Shown here piece after piece: positions 23,130 to 35,063 of a stretch of 64,000 nt of DNA (the stretch's first letter is position 1; every line of letters begins with the position of its first letter). The notes under the pieces are model-generated. The model made no database searches. It saw only the letters and a program-made list of their open reading frames with translations, and was not told where the DNA came from. The translations under genes and the position numbers were made by a program. This DNA comes from Diplolepis rosae. Its lineage: Eukaryota; Arthropoda; Insecta; Hymenoptera; Diplolepididae. The stretch lies in the NCBI GenBank assembly GCA_030998225.1, contig JAPYXD010000754.1:7192001-7256000 (forward strand). The letters are read 5' to 3'.

Positions 23130-23975
23130 TTATGTGCCTCCGGCGCGGAAACTCGTTTTTCCGTTACAGCTGAGAGTAACGGAATGTTGTGTATTCTGTT
23201 CCAGAGGAATATAATGTAAAAATTGAATTGCGCATATAGTCTTACAGCGGAGCAGAATCTTCTTCTTATTCTTCTTCTTCTTCGTACAGCGTTAGCACCC
23301 TACTGACAAAGCCTTGTACATTTGAACTGCGCATGCTCTATTACAACAAGCTACTACTACACAAGGTCGATAAAATGAAAATGGCTGGGACTAGTCGCGA
23401 AATATCAAGTGTAATGACTAGCGCCGCAAACAACTACAATACTAGATTAGGTTCGAGTGTATGCATAAAAACTCGCATCCGCACCGAAGTCACATCATTA
23501 GTATATTGTGCAACTAGGGAAATAAATGTTTTTTCCGTGTTGCACACGATTTTTTTTCTACTAGTGGGTCAGAAAGTGGATTTGTTTGCCCCGCAGGGGG
23601 CAATAAAGTCCACTTTATGGCCCGCTAGTAGAAAAAGTATATTACGTCCCTAGGCGCACAATGAGGGTTATTGCGTGAAGAGCGACAGTGCTCGTAGGAG
23701 ATCGATGCCAAGGCGTAGGTGAGGCGTAGTCGAGGCAAAGCCAAGACGAAGCCGAGGCGCGATCAGTCCTACGAGCATTGTCGCAGTTCAAATGTACAAG
23801 GCTTTGTCAGTAGAGAGCTAACGCTGTACGAAGAAGAAGAATGAGAAGAAGATTCTGCTCCGCTGTAAGACTATATGCGCCATTCAATTTTTACATTATA
23901 TTCCTCTGTAACGGAATACACAATATTCCGTTACTCTCAGCTGTAACGGAAAAACGAGTTTCCGCGCCGGAGGCA
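23130..23975. repeat. head-to-head pair of D repeats (copies 2 and 3)
   Basis: Copy 2 starts at TTATGTGCCTCCGGCGCGG directly after copy 1 and runs to about 23520. After the hairpin module at about 23560-23637, copy 3 runs in the opposite direction and ends GCGCCGGAGGCACATG near 23975. In copy 3 the loop of the internal hairpin is enlarged by tandem GAGGC/AAGGC-type hexamers (23700-23765). Open frames at 23333-23653 and 23841-24077 are by-products. The pair creates a large cruciform-prone structure. Confidence 0.75.
23560..23637. repeat. CTACTAG hairpin module (E), copy 1
   Basis: TTCTACTAGTGGGTCAGAAA and its inverse (TTTATGGCCCGCTAGTAGAA) enclose TTGTTTGCCCCGCAGGGGGCAA, itself self-complementary. 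The same nested hairpin occurs at 37603-37692, 37793-37891 and 63209-63432. It lies at the axis of the D2/D3 pair. Confidence 0.75.
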
Positions 23976-24229
23976 CATGAAAATTTTTTATCAACATTTA
24001 AGACCAAAAAATCGCATTTTTTTTTAGTGACTATCCTGAGCAATGTATTACTGATATCGACATGTACTGAGTTCTAGCTGACTCTCGAGACTATCATCTT
24101 TGACCTGAGTACCTTCCCAAGCACCTCGACCCATCCAAAAAGTTCTTACAATAGGTCAAAATCGCACAACTGGGAAAAGTGGGTGCTACTCCTTTAGTGA
24201 CTTTCCTGAGCAATCTATTTCAGACATCG

Positions 24230-24690
24230 AAATGTAAAAATTGAACTGCGTATGCGTCTATTACAATACAGCGGAGCGTAATCTTCTTCTTATTCTTCTT
24301 CGTACAGCGTTGGCACCGTACTGACAAAGTCGTGTACATTTGAACTGCGTATGCGTCTATTACAATACGCTACTGCTACACAAGATCAAGAAAATCAAAA
24401 TGGCCGGAAGTATTCGCGAAATGTCAATTGAGATGGGTGATAATCACGGTAATTTCGACCATTTCAGATTGGATTCGAGTGTACGCACAAAAACTCGTAT
24501 ATGCGCCAAAGTCACATAAAATAGAATATCTGCCAATGCACACAATTCGTGTAATTACGAGACTCGATTAAAATGCTTAAAATGCTCACAGGACTGATCA
24601 CGCCTTGGCTCCGATCTCCTGCGAGCATTTTCGCTCGTCGCGTAATAACCCTCATTATGAGCCTAGGCACATAATATACTATTATATGAA
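24230..24690 (+). repeat. D repeat, copy 4 (5' truncated)
   Basis: Starts within the repeat (AAATGTAAAAATTGAACTGC) and continues through CGTACAGCGTTGGCACC, AAAATGGCCGGAAGTATTCG and the imperfect GCTCACAGGA/TCCTGCGAGC hairpin to GCCTAGGCACATAATATACTA. The first 100 or so bases are missing. Closest relative in the window is copy 6 (62675-63202), which shares ATTCGCGAAATGTCAA. Confidence 0.75.
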
Positions 24691-26017
24691 AAAATATTCC
24701 TCTTCTAATTTCAATCAGTAGTTTTTTCCAATTTCATTTGGCGAATATTTAATAATCAAATTAGTCGAAGTCGAATGATTGAATAGTTAGAAATAATACA
24801 ATAAATAAAATTAGTTAAAAATAAACCACTAATTCAAATTAGGAGAGTAAATGATATTTCTAAAATCAATAAAAATCCTTTTTACATGTTAAATCAGGAA
24901 TAATTCATGAGTCATGATTAACAAAAATCTAAGACTAACTGAAATATTGATCATTTTTACAATAACACAGTTACACAAAAAGTTCAAAACCCGGATCTGT
25001 ATTGAAAAAGACGATCATCAAACGCGGAACTGAGAACGTAGTCAGTAGAGCGATTAAAATCCAATTGAATGAAATTGAATGTCACGACAGATTTAAAATA
25101 AAAGTTTTTAAGTTATGTAAAGTTAAATACCGAGAGATTTTTGAGCTGACAAAAACATTGACAGAGAAAGAGAGTTGGTCAGGAAAAAACATGTGGAACC
25201 CACCGATAAACTTCCTGCTTTATCACAATATTCATTGGACCGTGAATTATTCTTTGAGCATGACGTTGCTTAGAAAATAATGGTTTAAGACTTATGCAAG
25301 GACCTCGAGAGTCAGTACAGTTTTAAAGTGAACCTGAATAAACGAAATCGCCATCGTTTCATGATACACCGTACGATCAACGGTTCTAACATTCCTCGAT
25401 GAGTGAATCATTATTGCTCATCATCGTTGAGTATTTCTAGCTTCTGCCGATGCCACTGCTGCTGGTCACGCATTGGTCGGTCAAGGCCTTTTCTTCCTCT
25501 CTCTTATTTTCCTTCTATTGCACTCTCTTTGTCACCCCTCGACTTCCACTTCCTTTCATGTCGGAAGGAGTCTCAATAACGCTCTTGCTCTTTTCATTAT
25601 TTTTTTAAAGTCTTAAAGAAGCTTTCACACCTCTTGGGGCGCCTCAAGGCGTGGCAGTTGCTAAGTAGATTACGTCGCTTATAACTTAACTTCCGTTTAT
25701 TTTGATTATAACAAATAAGTGAGTGTCATTATCATACAAACCGTTTACGGAAGCAGTGTCACATGTATTTTTATAATTTGTGATAAGATTATTCCCTCAT
25801 TACAAAAGTAGTGTTATATTATACACTTTTTTTTAAACAAAGGAAATGGACCTGTTTGTTTCACGTGATTGTGCAGTAGTGTCTATAAAATAAAGCTATC
25901 TTATTCTTTTCTTCATTTTTTTTCAATTAGTTGGAAGAGAATTATTCAGGCCATGGATCAATCGGATCACGGGAATAAACTGTACATTAATCCGTTTATG
26001 TAAGGTATCTTTTTTAA
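24691..26017. other. gene-free DNA, possibly some unique host sequence
   Basis: No gene is supported; the 92-codon frame at 25002-25280 has no motif I know. The segment 25370-25690 is less AT-rich, non-repetitive within the window and pyrimidine-rich (TCTTCCTCTCTCTTATTTTC). It could be transcribed or regulatory host DNA, but there is no direct evidence. Confidence 0.4.
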
Positions 26018-26632
26018 GGGGGACTTCCACCTTGTGACTTGGTTACGGGCCCAAATTCAACATTTTTTTTCTACAGAATGGCATAACATATCATAATAAT
26101 TTTTTTGCATGTTGTTCGTTTATTCCTCAAGATAAAAAATATATTTACATGAAAAGTTCGAAAAAAAATGTTTGTGGTATGGTCGCCTCGAACGTGACCT
26201 TGTCGGAAAGTTGGAGCCGAAATGTGACCATGATTTTAGCATCCCAGGGCGACTGAAACAAAAAAGCGCAACACAGTTTTAATCAGTAGCGTGTTGGCTT
26301 TCGTTTGTGATATACGTTTACCAAAATTTTTAAATGAAGCGAAATGGCACCTATTTGTAAAAATATGATTTTTTGGGCCTATTTTCGATAGTTCATTTAC
26401 TTATAAAAGTGCGAAAAATGAAAATAAAATGAATCTAACATCCTGAACGGAAGAGGCATGTTCAAAAAATAGTTTTAATAAAAACGCGTTTAAAGTTTTT
26501 AGCGTGATTTATCATAAAAAAAAAGATTTACCACTAGCCTGCAATACCAGGGCCATGCAGTTCAATCGTTCATAGATTCGAAAAATGCAAAAAAAATTCG
26601 ATTGTTTGGAACGCACAAGGTGGAAGTTCCCC
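26018..26632. mobile_element. element with GGGGACTTCCACCTTGTG ends
   Basis: GGGGGACTTCCACCTTGTG at the left and CACAAGGTGGAAGTTCCCC at the right are inverted ends, about 615 bp apart. The interior includes TAATAAAAACGCGTTTAAAG. Words of this type (GAGAAAAACGCGTTTAAAG) also occur at about 29776 and 59062, linking it to two other stretches in the window. No coding capacity and no clear target duplication. Confidence 0.7.
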
Positions 26633-27244
26633 ATAAATTACAAAACATCTTTCTGAAAATTTGGGAACATAACAAATAGTACAATGGGTGGCCAAATTAT
26701 TATACCCACTTTGTTTTTGTTGATTACATAAAATCTCCTATTATTGACAATACAAATATTAAAATTTTTCCTTGAAAATAACAAAGTAGACTTCAAAATT
26801 ATGCATAAAACAACCTCAAGATGAACTGTTTTTGTCAATTTTTGAGGAAGATATTATAAAAACTGTCCAAATTTCTAACTTTTCTTAAATTATGAATAAC
26901 GTTTGAAGTAATTGATGTTTTTCGATGTTCTTCGACTGATTTTAAAGGTAAATTTACGTGAAATGTAAAAAAACGTGCAAAAAATTTTACCAATTTTTTC
27001 CTAGATTCTGAAACGGTCTAAGTTTTTTTGTATTTTGTAGATTTTACTAAACGCTAAGTGAAACATACAAAAAATATTTTGATTGAACTGAGATTCTTGT
27101 AAAACCTACTGAAAAGTCAAGTTGCAAAAATAAGTATCAAACTTTCTTTAAAGTTTGCGAATCTTTTTTCTACGTGTATATGCATTAAAATAAAATGAAA
27201 TCCAGCACTGAAAAGATATATATTATTGAATAAAGGTTTAATTG
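26633..27244. other. gene-free AT-rich DNA
   Basis: Nothing recognisable; short frames only. Confidence 0.5.
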
Positions 27245-27431
27245 CACTGAGAAAAAAATGATATTGAATCAATAGCATTTCTTTCCAAAAGCATGTATAT
27301 CACGGATTCAAATCAATATGCTGTAGAATTAGTAACATATTTATTGGTTCTTGTAGTATATTTTTATGAATTCATAGTATACATGCTTTTGGAAAAAATG
27401 CTTTTGTTTCAATAGCATTTTTTTCTCAGTG
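27245..27431. mobile_element. 187-bp CACTGAG MITE with TG duplication
   Basis: CACTGAGAAAAAAATG at the left and CATTTTTTTCTCAGTG at the right are perfect inverses; CCAAAAGCATGTATA near 27286 is mirrored near 27382. TG flanks both ends (27243-27244, 27432-27433). Non-coding. Confidence 0.85.
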
Positions 27432-27833
27432 TGGTCATTTTTTACACATTTTAGAATTCTTAATAAATTACATTTTAATTAAAAGAAAAACGTATATTGG
27501 ATATTTTTAAAGTAAAATACTAATATACAATATAGCTTTAAAGAAAAGGTGACTATACACTTCCTATACTTCTCACTATAAGAAAGTTTTTTATATTAAA
27601 AGAAAAAGTTGAAAGACGACAATTCTATGCATAATCGGCTAAAACCGACTGCAGTCGAGTTTTTGGACAAAAAATGTATGAGAAAATAATAATTATACAC
27701 ATTTGTATGCTTTGTTCCTTTTTTCATTGATAAATTTCATGGCCAGCGACGATTTAAAAATATATAAAGTAATATGATATATGTCACTTTCACAGTTCTG
27801 GAAATATGATTTGAAGAAGAGCAAATTTTTATA
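27432..27833. other. gene-free AT-rich DNA
   Basis: Nothing recognisable. Confidence 0.5.
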
Positions 27834-28053
27834 CTCTCTAAATTTGAATCAGTAAAAATCTACTGATTATCAGTGAAATTTGACCGATTCAAATAGCTAA
27901 AAAGAGGTTACTGTAAATCAGTCAAATTTCACTGATTATTTCAGTGAAAATTGACTGATTTGACAGTGAAAAATATTTTTTCACTGATGAATCAGTGAAA
28001 CGGCAAATCACTGATTCAATCAGTCAAAATTTGACTGATTCAGATTTAGAGAG
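27834..28053. mobile_element. CTCTCTAAA-ended MITE, copy 4
   Basis: CTCTCTAAATTTGAATCAGT to the inverse end (CTGATTCAGATTTAGAGAG), with TA on both sides (27832-27833, 28054-28055). The internal ACTGATT/AATCAGTG lattice is almost the same as in copies 1 and 2, suggesting recent amplification. Confidence 0.9.
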
Positions 28054-28233
28054 TAGGTATCTTTAAAACAGTTCAATTTCGCGAGATATTGGATTGTAAT
28101 ATCTGGAAATCTGAAAAAAAACATTTAAAAATATTTCTATCTTTGAAAATGCAGTTTTAAAATTATAAAACCAGTCCTGATCACAAATTTTATAAATAAC
28201 CCTTGTGGATTAAAATGGAATATCATTTATTAC

Positions 28234-28493
28234 CCTGGCGAGATTTTCGATAAGGAATTCAATCGGAATGAATTCGAGCCATTTCGGATTATTTGAATTT
28301 AATTAAAAATGCAAATCCAAAAAGATGGAAATCGGTTAAAAATCAATTTGAGACTTCAGTCTAAATTATAATAAATTATACAAATTATACATTTTTCGGA
28401 TTAGTTTGGAATGATCCGAAGTGATTTGGAATCAGATTCTAGAATAGCTCGGAATAGCTCGGATTGAATTCCAATATGAAACCTTTGCCAGGG
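28234..28493. mobile_element. CCCTGGC-ended MITE
   Basis: TTACCCTGGCGAGATTTTCG at the left and the inverse (TTACCCTGGCAAAGGTTTCA) at the right, followed on both arms by GGAATTCAATC, give inverted ends of about 35 bp with mismatches. TA lies on each side. The interior has repeated GGAATAGCTC and ATTCGAGCC words. Non-coding; possibly Tc1/mariner-type by the TA, uncertain. Confidence 0.75.
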
Positions 28494-31108
28494 TAATTCT
28501 AGACTTGAAATACACTCTCGAGATCCACATTGACCAATCTCACTCTCTATATTAAACTTTATTGTATTAACTATTCCTGCCTCTCTGATATGATTCAAAT
28601 TTTTTAAAGAATATTTAGAAACATTTTTTATTAGCACGCTAATTCAGATCTTTTTTCGCATTCCTGAAATCGAAATTGATTAAATTTATGTCTTGTCTCG
28701 ATCGAGTCTTTTAATTTGGGAACGGGATTCCAACTCTGTGAAAGAAATACTATCTACTTCTCAAGTGCAATCTCATAATTTCCAAGAAGCGAGAATCCAG
28801 ATTGTGCTGCAGATAACACAATCAATTCTATCTGCATTTACATATGTATATGTGCATTTGTATTTTGGAACCAGCTTATTAAGAGAAGTTACCAGATAAA
28901 GAAAAGATAAATATACCATCAATTATTATTTAATTAGTAAATGAATTACAGTTTGATATTAAGAGCATGTATCACATTATTGATTAAAACACTACTGGGT
29001 TTAGTTTTGGTTTTTTTAAAAATAATTATTATTTCTTGTTGAAATTTAAGAACGTAAAAAAGGACCTGCTAAGGATGGTCCCATGACTTCTTTTCAGATT
29101 AATTAATCATAAAAAATTATTCACTGTAATACCGAAATAACTAGTTTCTATATGAGTAGGCCCTCTATAATTTCCCATATTTCAGCAAGAAATAATTAGT
29201 ATTTTCGAAAAAACCTACGGAAACTAATAGTCACTTGGCCAATATGGTACATGCCCTTAAGAAGGCCATCCCGTGTGATGGCAATTTTTTCTCGCTTCTT
29301 TGGACATTATTTTTGGCGAACTAAATGGACATACAACTGCAGACTTTTCTGCACATATTTATTCATATTTGGAGCACACTTTGAAATTTTTTCAGTCCGA
29401 AATCGTCTCTCATTGCTGGAATATATGGCAACAGCCACTCATCTCTAAAAAACGTTTTTTGCAGTGACCAAGATTGCAAGCGTTCTCCTTATCTAAAACA
29501 AAAAAATCAAACGGCATTTGAATCTGTGAAATAAGAACTAGTCTTTGAACTATGATCATTAAAAAATATTGAAAATTAAATTTTCCGCATGTTATTGAAT
29601 ATTTTTTTTGTGAATTTTTGTGTTTTTTTACGACTTTTCCTGCATAAAAAAACGGCTTAATGAATCAGAATTATCTTAGTTCCGCTTGCGTCTACATGAG
29701 TACTGAATAAGCCATTAAAATTTCGAAGGAATTCGTTAGATTTCGAGGTATCGTAGTCACCAGTTTGGAAAATACAGTTTTGAGAAAAACGCGTTTAAAG
29801 CTTCAAATACGATTACCACCAATAAAATTTTGACTCACCGTCAATCTGCTATCTCTAGTCCATAAATTAAACATTCAGTTTCCTCAAAAAAGTCTATATT
29901 CGGATGCAATTTATAAAAATAGAAAAAATTCAAGTTTTTGAACCAGTTACACGTGACGTCTCCCTTAAGGTGAGAGATACCTCTGGAACCCTTAAAAAAA
30001 GCAGTTTTTTTCAATTTTATTCTGGGAGAATGAAAACGAAGCAAGTTCGGATTTTTTTGCATATATTGGAAGGCATTATTTAACTTCAAAAAAACAATTT
30101 TTTCATGATAGAAAAATACAAAATGGTGGAAATATGACGGATCCCGTCGAAAGCGTCGCTGTTAACATTTTTTGCGGCCGTCAACTTCCTGGCTAGGTTT
30201 TTCATCTGAAACGATAAAAGAAAATTTTTTATAAATCGGGAAGCTTTTATCGAGTGCATAGCAGGGGGGGTTTTGAGAATTTTGAAAAATTGGGTATTTT
30301 TTCATGCGTTTTGTGAAAAAGTGCCATTTTTACCCGTGTTTTTTGACATGAAAATAGTTAAACAACTGTAGAAATACTATTTTTCTCGAAAAAGCGCCCT
30401 ACCACGCACTCGAATATAGAATTATCTATAAAATACCGTTTCATTCAAGTAAATCGGTTGAATAGTTTGCTCGCAATCATGACGGCCGGATAAAAAAAGT
30501 TAGTTTCGAGAAAACGGGCCTCAAATTTTTTGTACATGAAAAAATATGTTCCATTCAACTTACGGGTCATGAATAGAACTTTGGGATTATATTTTTGAAT
30601 ATTGATATAAAAATTGTTGGGCTCAATAAATAAACTCTTATTATACATAAAAAAAATTTGTTGATTGATTTTACACAGGATTTGTATACAAAAAGGTCAG
30701 GCAAACACAACTTTTCGAAAATTAGGTAGGTCGCTTGCGCAGATGATTTCTCCGTGAAGGACCATCTCAAAGCAGATAAAGCAAAGAGTTTTAGATTTAG
30801 TATGACAATACATATATCCTGAACCTCAACCAATAAAATTTTGGGGGGGGGGCCTAGAGTTATATGATCCCTTAATTTATTTTATTTCAAAATGTCATCT
30901 TCTTTTGATTGTCCAGCGGGAAATCTACATATATTTTGACCAAGATTGCAGAAGATTAAACAAGTTTTCCTTGAGAAGCCGTTGACTTTGAATGGAAATG
31001 ACAGGAAAATTGTATAAACTGACGCCCACAAAAGGAGAGATTTCACGATCAACAATCTCAGCTGTTCAGTGGTTGCCTGTTGAACGTACACCTATCTAGA
31101 TTTCTCAC
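28494..31108. other. gene-free DNA with dispersed repeat words
   Basis: No gene is supported. The stretch 29490-29830 contains TTTTGAGAAAAACGCGTTTA, shared with 59050-59075 and, less well, with 26467, so an old dispersed repeat is present. A G-run (GGGGGGGGGG) lies at about 30843-30852. Short frames at 28401-28637, 28693-28899, 29251-29448 and 29841-30833 lack motifs and overlap one another. Confidence 0.45.
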
Positions 31109-31340
31109 CTACCTGAAGTAATTGGATCGCGCGTCGGTGAAAAGAAAACTAGAACGGCGCGGCACGGCGGCCCGATATCGCAAGGAGGAATAATTCACTC
31201 GCGTCAAGGGAAAGTCGAAAAAAGCCGTTCGCGTATAGAAAAGCGGCGCTGAAGCATGGCAGCCAGGCTTCGTGGTATAGCAAGGTGTTTGCTTACGGCC
31301 TAGCCGAGTTAAGGCCGCTTTCACACTTACCCGACAACAA
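31109..31340 (-). other. CpG-rich island, candidate first exon or promoter
   Basis: A sharp local rise in GC and CpG (CGGCGCGGCACGGCGGCCCG near 31155 on the plus strand) in otherwise AT-rich DNA. On the minus strand it is followed by CAG/GTAGGT at 31115-31107, a strong 5' splice-site match. A minus-strand frame (31109-31324) is open across the island but has no recognised domain. This could be a 5' untranslated exon and promoter of a host gene, or a GC-rich insertion. I see no TATA box or other confirming signal. Confidence 0.25.
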
Positions 31341-32061
31341 CTTCAATTCAACACTTTCCTATACATGTAGTATAAATAATACTATTTCCTAAGATCAGAG
31401 CGCCAATCTCATCTAAAAATTGCTCGCCTTGTAAATCTTTTTTTTATCTCATAATTGACTTCTTTGTTCTATTAATTGCTTTGGTAATATTTTTTATCAT
31501 ATATGAGCTAGTCATATTAAAAGATATTGAAAGAAAGTTTCGTATTGAAAAGATCATATGGCTGTATTGAATAAAATGGAAGAGAGGTCATCTACTAATT
31601 ACTCTGTAAACTATTTTTTAGGGAATTTTCCTTTAAACTATTTTTTTCTTTCACAAAACTATTCTGATTTTTTTTTAAATTTCTTACCTTGGCATTAGGT
31701 CAGAATATTTGTTTATCAAATAATTTTTGCTTTTGAATAAATATAAAAATTTAAAAAGGCAAATGTTTCGGCGACATATATGTAATAAATGGAAGCATAA
31801 GTAGCTTTTCCGGAGTTGTGATGATCTTTAATTATTATTTGTTGACGCTTCGACCAAGAACTTGGTCCTTATCAAGACGTAGGAGTTTTCTTTTTAAAAG
31901 ATAATTTAGTATTAGAAATCCATCATTTGATAGAATGGATGAGAGAGATCCAAATGATATATTATTTAAAAATGGGTTACGTTAAAAATTGTTCCATTCT
32001 CCTTGTTTATTTATAAACTATATCCATTCAAGTTGAAATTGTTGAGCATTTATCAAAGTTT
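31341..32061. other. gene-free AT-rich DNA
   Basis: No gene. A short inverted motif (ACCAAGAACTTGGT near 31852) is the only local structure. Confidence 0.5.
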
Positions 32062-32332
32062 CAAGTAAGAATCATTTCTGCTTGTCATTGTTCAGTATTG
32101 ATAAAAGTTTCTAACAAAAACATTCTTTCATGTCGTTGTGTAAACATTTTTTTTAGGTTAAAAGATAAAATTCCGATATACAAGTGTTCAACATTTTAAT
32201 AATTTGAAAGGAGTTTTTAACCTCTTTTTTAGATCTTTTAACCTTAAAAATTTTTACAACACGACATGAAAGAATGTTTTTATTAAGAACTTTTATAAAT
32301 ACTTAAAAATGACAAGCAAAAATGATTCTCTA
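32062..32332. repeat. 271-bp palindrome
   Basis: GAATCATTTCTGCTTGTCAT at about 32069 is mirrored near 32308-32327, and AAAACATTCTTTCATGTCGT at about 32117 near 32262-32281. The arms are about 115 bp with a few mismatches. Foldback without coding content. Confidence 0.75.
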
Positions 32333-32529
32333 TAAATTGCACACATAAAATTTTCCAATCAAACCAAAATTAGAAGAGTTACAGTATTTTGAAACTTTAA
32401 AAAAATTGATAATAAAAATCCATTTTTCAGTCAAACTATTCAAGATATGAAGAAATGTCACGATGCGAAATTGTTTGCTTAAATATGTTCTACAAATTTT
32501 CGTTTACACATTGTTTGATAAGATGAATA

Positions 32530-32917
32530 CAGTAAAACCTCATTTATCGGGACACTCATTTATCGGGATCTTCACTTATCGGGATCTCGCAACCTCATTT
32601 ATCGGGACATTTTGTTTCTTCTCCAGCCACCACTCCTTGTACATAGTGACATAGTGACAGTTTCCAGATGTTTCATTTGCAGGAGTTTTATTATGTCAAT
32701 TTTTTTACATACCTTCGTTTATATTTCTATCTTCATTTTCCAGCATGAAAAACCAAATAAATTTACACAATTGGCAAATACATTACAACTTATGTACATA
32801 ACCATTACTAAATGTCAACCCACCATGAGACTGTAGGTGGTAGTGGGGAGCCCCTCCAAATCCCGATAAACGAGGTGTTTACATTTCAAGGGCGTCCCGA
32901 TAAATGAGGTTTTACTG
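32530..32917. mobile_element. pogo/Tigger-like MITE
   Basis: The ends CAGTAAAACCTCATTTATCG (left) and the exact inverse (GATAAATGAGGTTTTACTG, right) with TA on each side (32528-32529, 32918-32919) match the pogo/Tigger type (CAGTNNAACCTC, TA duplication). TTATCGGGA is repeated four times in the first 80 bases (about 32547, 32561, 32576, 32598) and twice inverted near the right end. These are candidate repeated transposase-binding sites. The core (388 bp total) has no transposase. Confidence 0.85.
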
Positions 32918-32996
32918 TATTGTACTATAGGTACTTTTTTGATAAAATTACAATGAAATTAAAAATTAGCTATTCAAAACTAATTAATGACCCGTG

Positions 32997-35063
32997 CACT
33001 GAGAAAACTGGAGTGTCAACCTAAACATTTGGAGGGTGAAGCAGACTATATTTGAGGTTAAACTATAGGCACCGTGCGTGACTGCAGCGCCATAGCATGA
33101 GTGAACTAAAGGAGGCTGTTCTAGAACTTTTACAATGTATTATAATGGGACTTAGTTATAAAAATGTTTATTATCAATAAAAAAACAAACAAAAAAACAA
33201 TTTGATTCACTTTAAAATTCGATTGTTTTTCCTTGTGAAGTATTTGTGTGAAATCAGCAGTAAAAAGTAAGTATTTTCCATAATAAAAATGATATAGAAA
33301 CCAGTAAATATAAGGTTAAGGTAGTTGTCGTGCCAAAAATCAGTCTCTGGAAAAATAAGTTTTTCTATGATTTCAAGACTGGAAATTATATCATCAGCCG
33401 TGTCATATGTAAGGAAAGACACTCTTTTTAATTAAAAAATTTAAAAATTACGAAAAATAATTTTTTAATAATGTTTTTTGTAATAGGATTTTTCTTTACT
33501 ATCGCTTCTTACCAATTTTTTAAAAATGATTGAAGTTTCTTAAATCATTGCTTATTTTTTCGGGGAAAGAATTCTCTACAACTTGACCGTTTCCAATTTT
33601 TGAAAATAAATTCTTTAATGACTGAAATAATTAAAAATCAATTTTCCAAAGCAAAATTTTTATAAACAAATTGCTGTATTTGATAATAATTGATTTATTT
33701 TTAAAAATTGGAAACGGTTAAGTTTTAGAAAATATTTCCCCCGAAAAAATAAGCTATGATTTAAGAAACTTCAATCATTTTCAAAAAATTAATTTTTTTA
33801 TTTTTTCATTAAAAAGAGTATCTTTTCTTACACATGTCACGGCTGATGATATAATTCTCAGTCTTGAAATCATAGAAAAACTTCTTTTCCCAGAGACTGT
33901 TTTTTGGTGGCATGACGACTACCTTAAGTTAATGACAGATCAAAACAGACTAGAAAAATAATAAAGAATTGAATTGTAATTTCATGATGACACTTTTAGG
34001 TACTTGTTGAGTAAATAAATATTAATTGTTTATTTTCAGATTCAAATTCATCATGGATATAATTATTAAAACAGGTTTTCAATCAATTAAACATACAATA
34101 GAATTTCAACCACAAACGAAAATTAAAGGTAAAAATCTCGTTCTGGCAGAACACGTACGAGATGTCTAAGAGTTCCGTAGAAATAATGAAAGTTATTTAA
34201 TAAAATCTCGTATAATTCGACAAGCATCAGTCCATGCAACACCCTACAGTACCCACTTATTCCTTTGATTTATTTTCCATTTAGACGTTGGAAATTTATA
34301 AAATTTACACTCACTTTTCCTGCTTGTATTTTTACAATTCACAACACAACAACTTCGGTCGCTCATTTCAGCTATATTTTTTTAATTAAAACAAAATTTA
34401 GATTTGCACATGTATTTTGATTGCTCGGAAATATAAAACAGCCTCCTTTAACGCCTAAATTATCCACTGCGTGCGCTGGCGTCGATTTAACTCTCCCTAC
34501 CATGACTTCGCACGGTGCCTATAGGACAGCCTTCTAGATAGTGTAACTTATTACCTGTAAATTGTGAAAATAAGATGGTCAACTTGAATACTTTAGAGGG
34601 AAAAGTTGATCATCGCAGAGAGAAAAATAGATTATCGAAGAGGGAAAAATATACTATAATCTACCTCTATAGCTAACCTCAAAACTATTACATTTAAGCT
34701 TTCACAATTATTATGTTATTATAGCAAGTGAAATAGGTACTCGCCAATTAGTTGGCAAAAATAACCCTCGTGACACTTTAACATGTAAAGGACGCAAAAC
34801 CGGCAATGAGGTTAAAGTCCACGCTGGTGATATTGTAGGAAAAATAGGCAAACCCACGTGACTTTACAATTTTGGCGCGTATTTCGCCAATTGACACTCT
34901 TTATAGTGATTCTGACACTCTGGTAACAGTTAAGCAGAATATCAAATGAGTGTCTCCCTGACCAAAAAGAAAAAATTTCGGAAAGAGTGTTGTACTATCT
35001 AGAAGTTCAGACTGACTATCTACATTTTGACAATCAAAGTTTGACACTCCAGTTTTCTCAGTG
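32997..35063. mobile_element. 2.07-kb CACTGAG element with TG duplication
   Basis: CACTGAGAAAACTGGAGTGT at the left has an exact inverse at 35044-35063; TG flanks both sides (32995-32996, 35064-35065). A second inner pair, TATAGGCACCGTGCG (33065) and CGCACGGTGCCTATA (34511), is followed by AAAGGAGGCTGT on both arms. A P-family foldback (33319-33931) is nested in the left half. No transposase frame is visible, so it is probably non-autonomous. Confidence 0.8.
33319..33931. repeat. foldback repeat, P family copy 3
   Basis: AAGGTAGTTGTCGTGCCAAA (33318) is mirrored by a sequence ending CATGACGACTACCTT (33932), and the arms match through GAAAAACTT, TGATATAATT and GGAAACGG/CCGTTTCC for about 250 bp each. 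It shares these arms with 2490-3070 and 3690-4303. Inserted within the 32997-35063 element. Confidence 0.75.

Noticed and set aside
25002..25280. 92-codon charged frame considered as a host exon
   Set aside because: No recognisable domain and no convincing splice sites; left as gene-free DNA.
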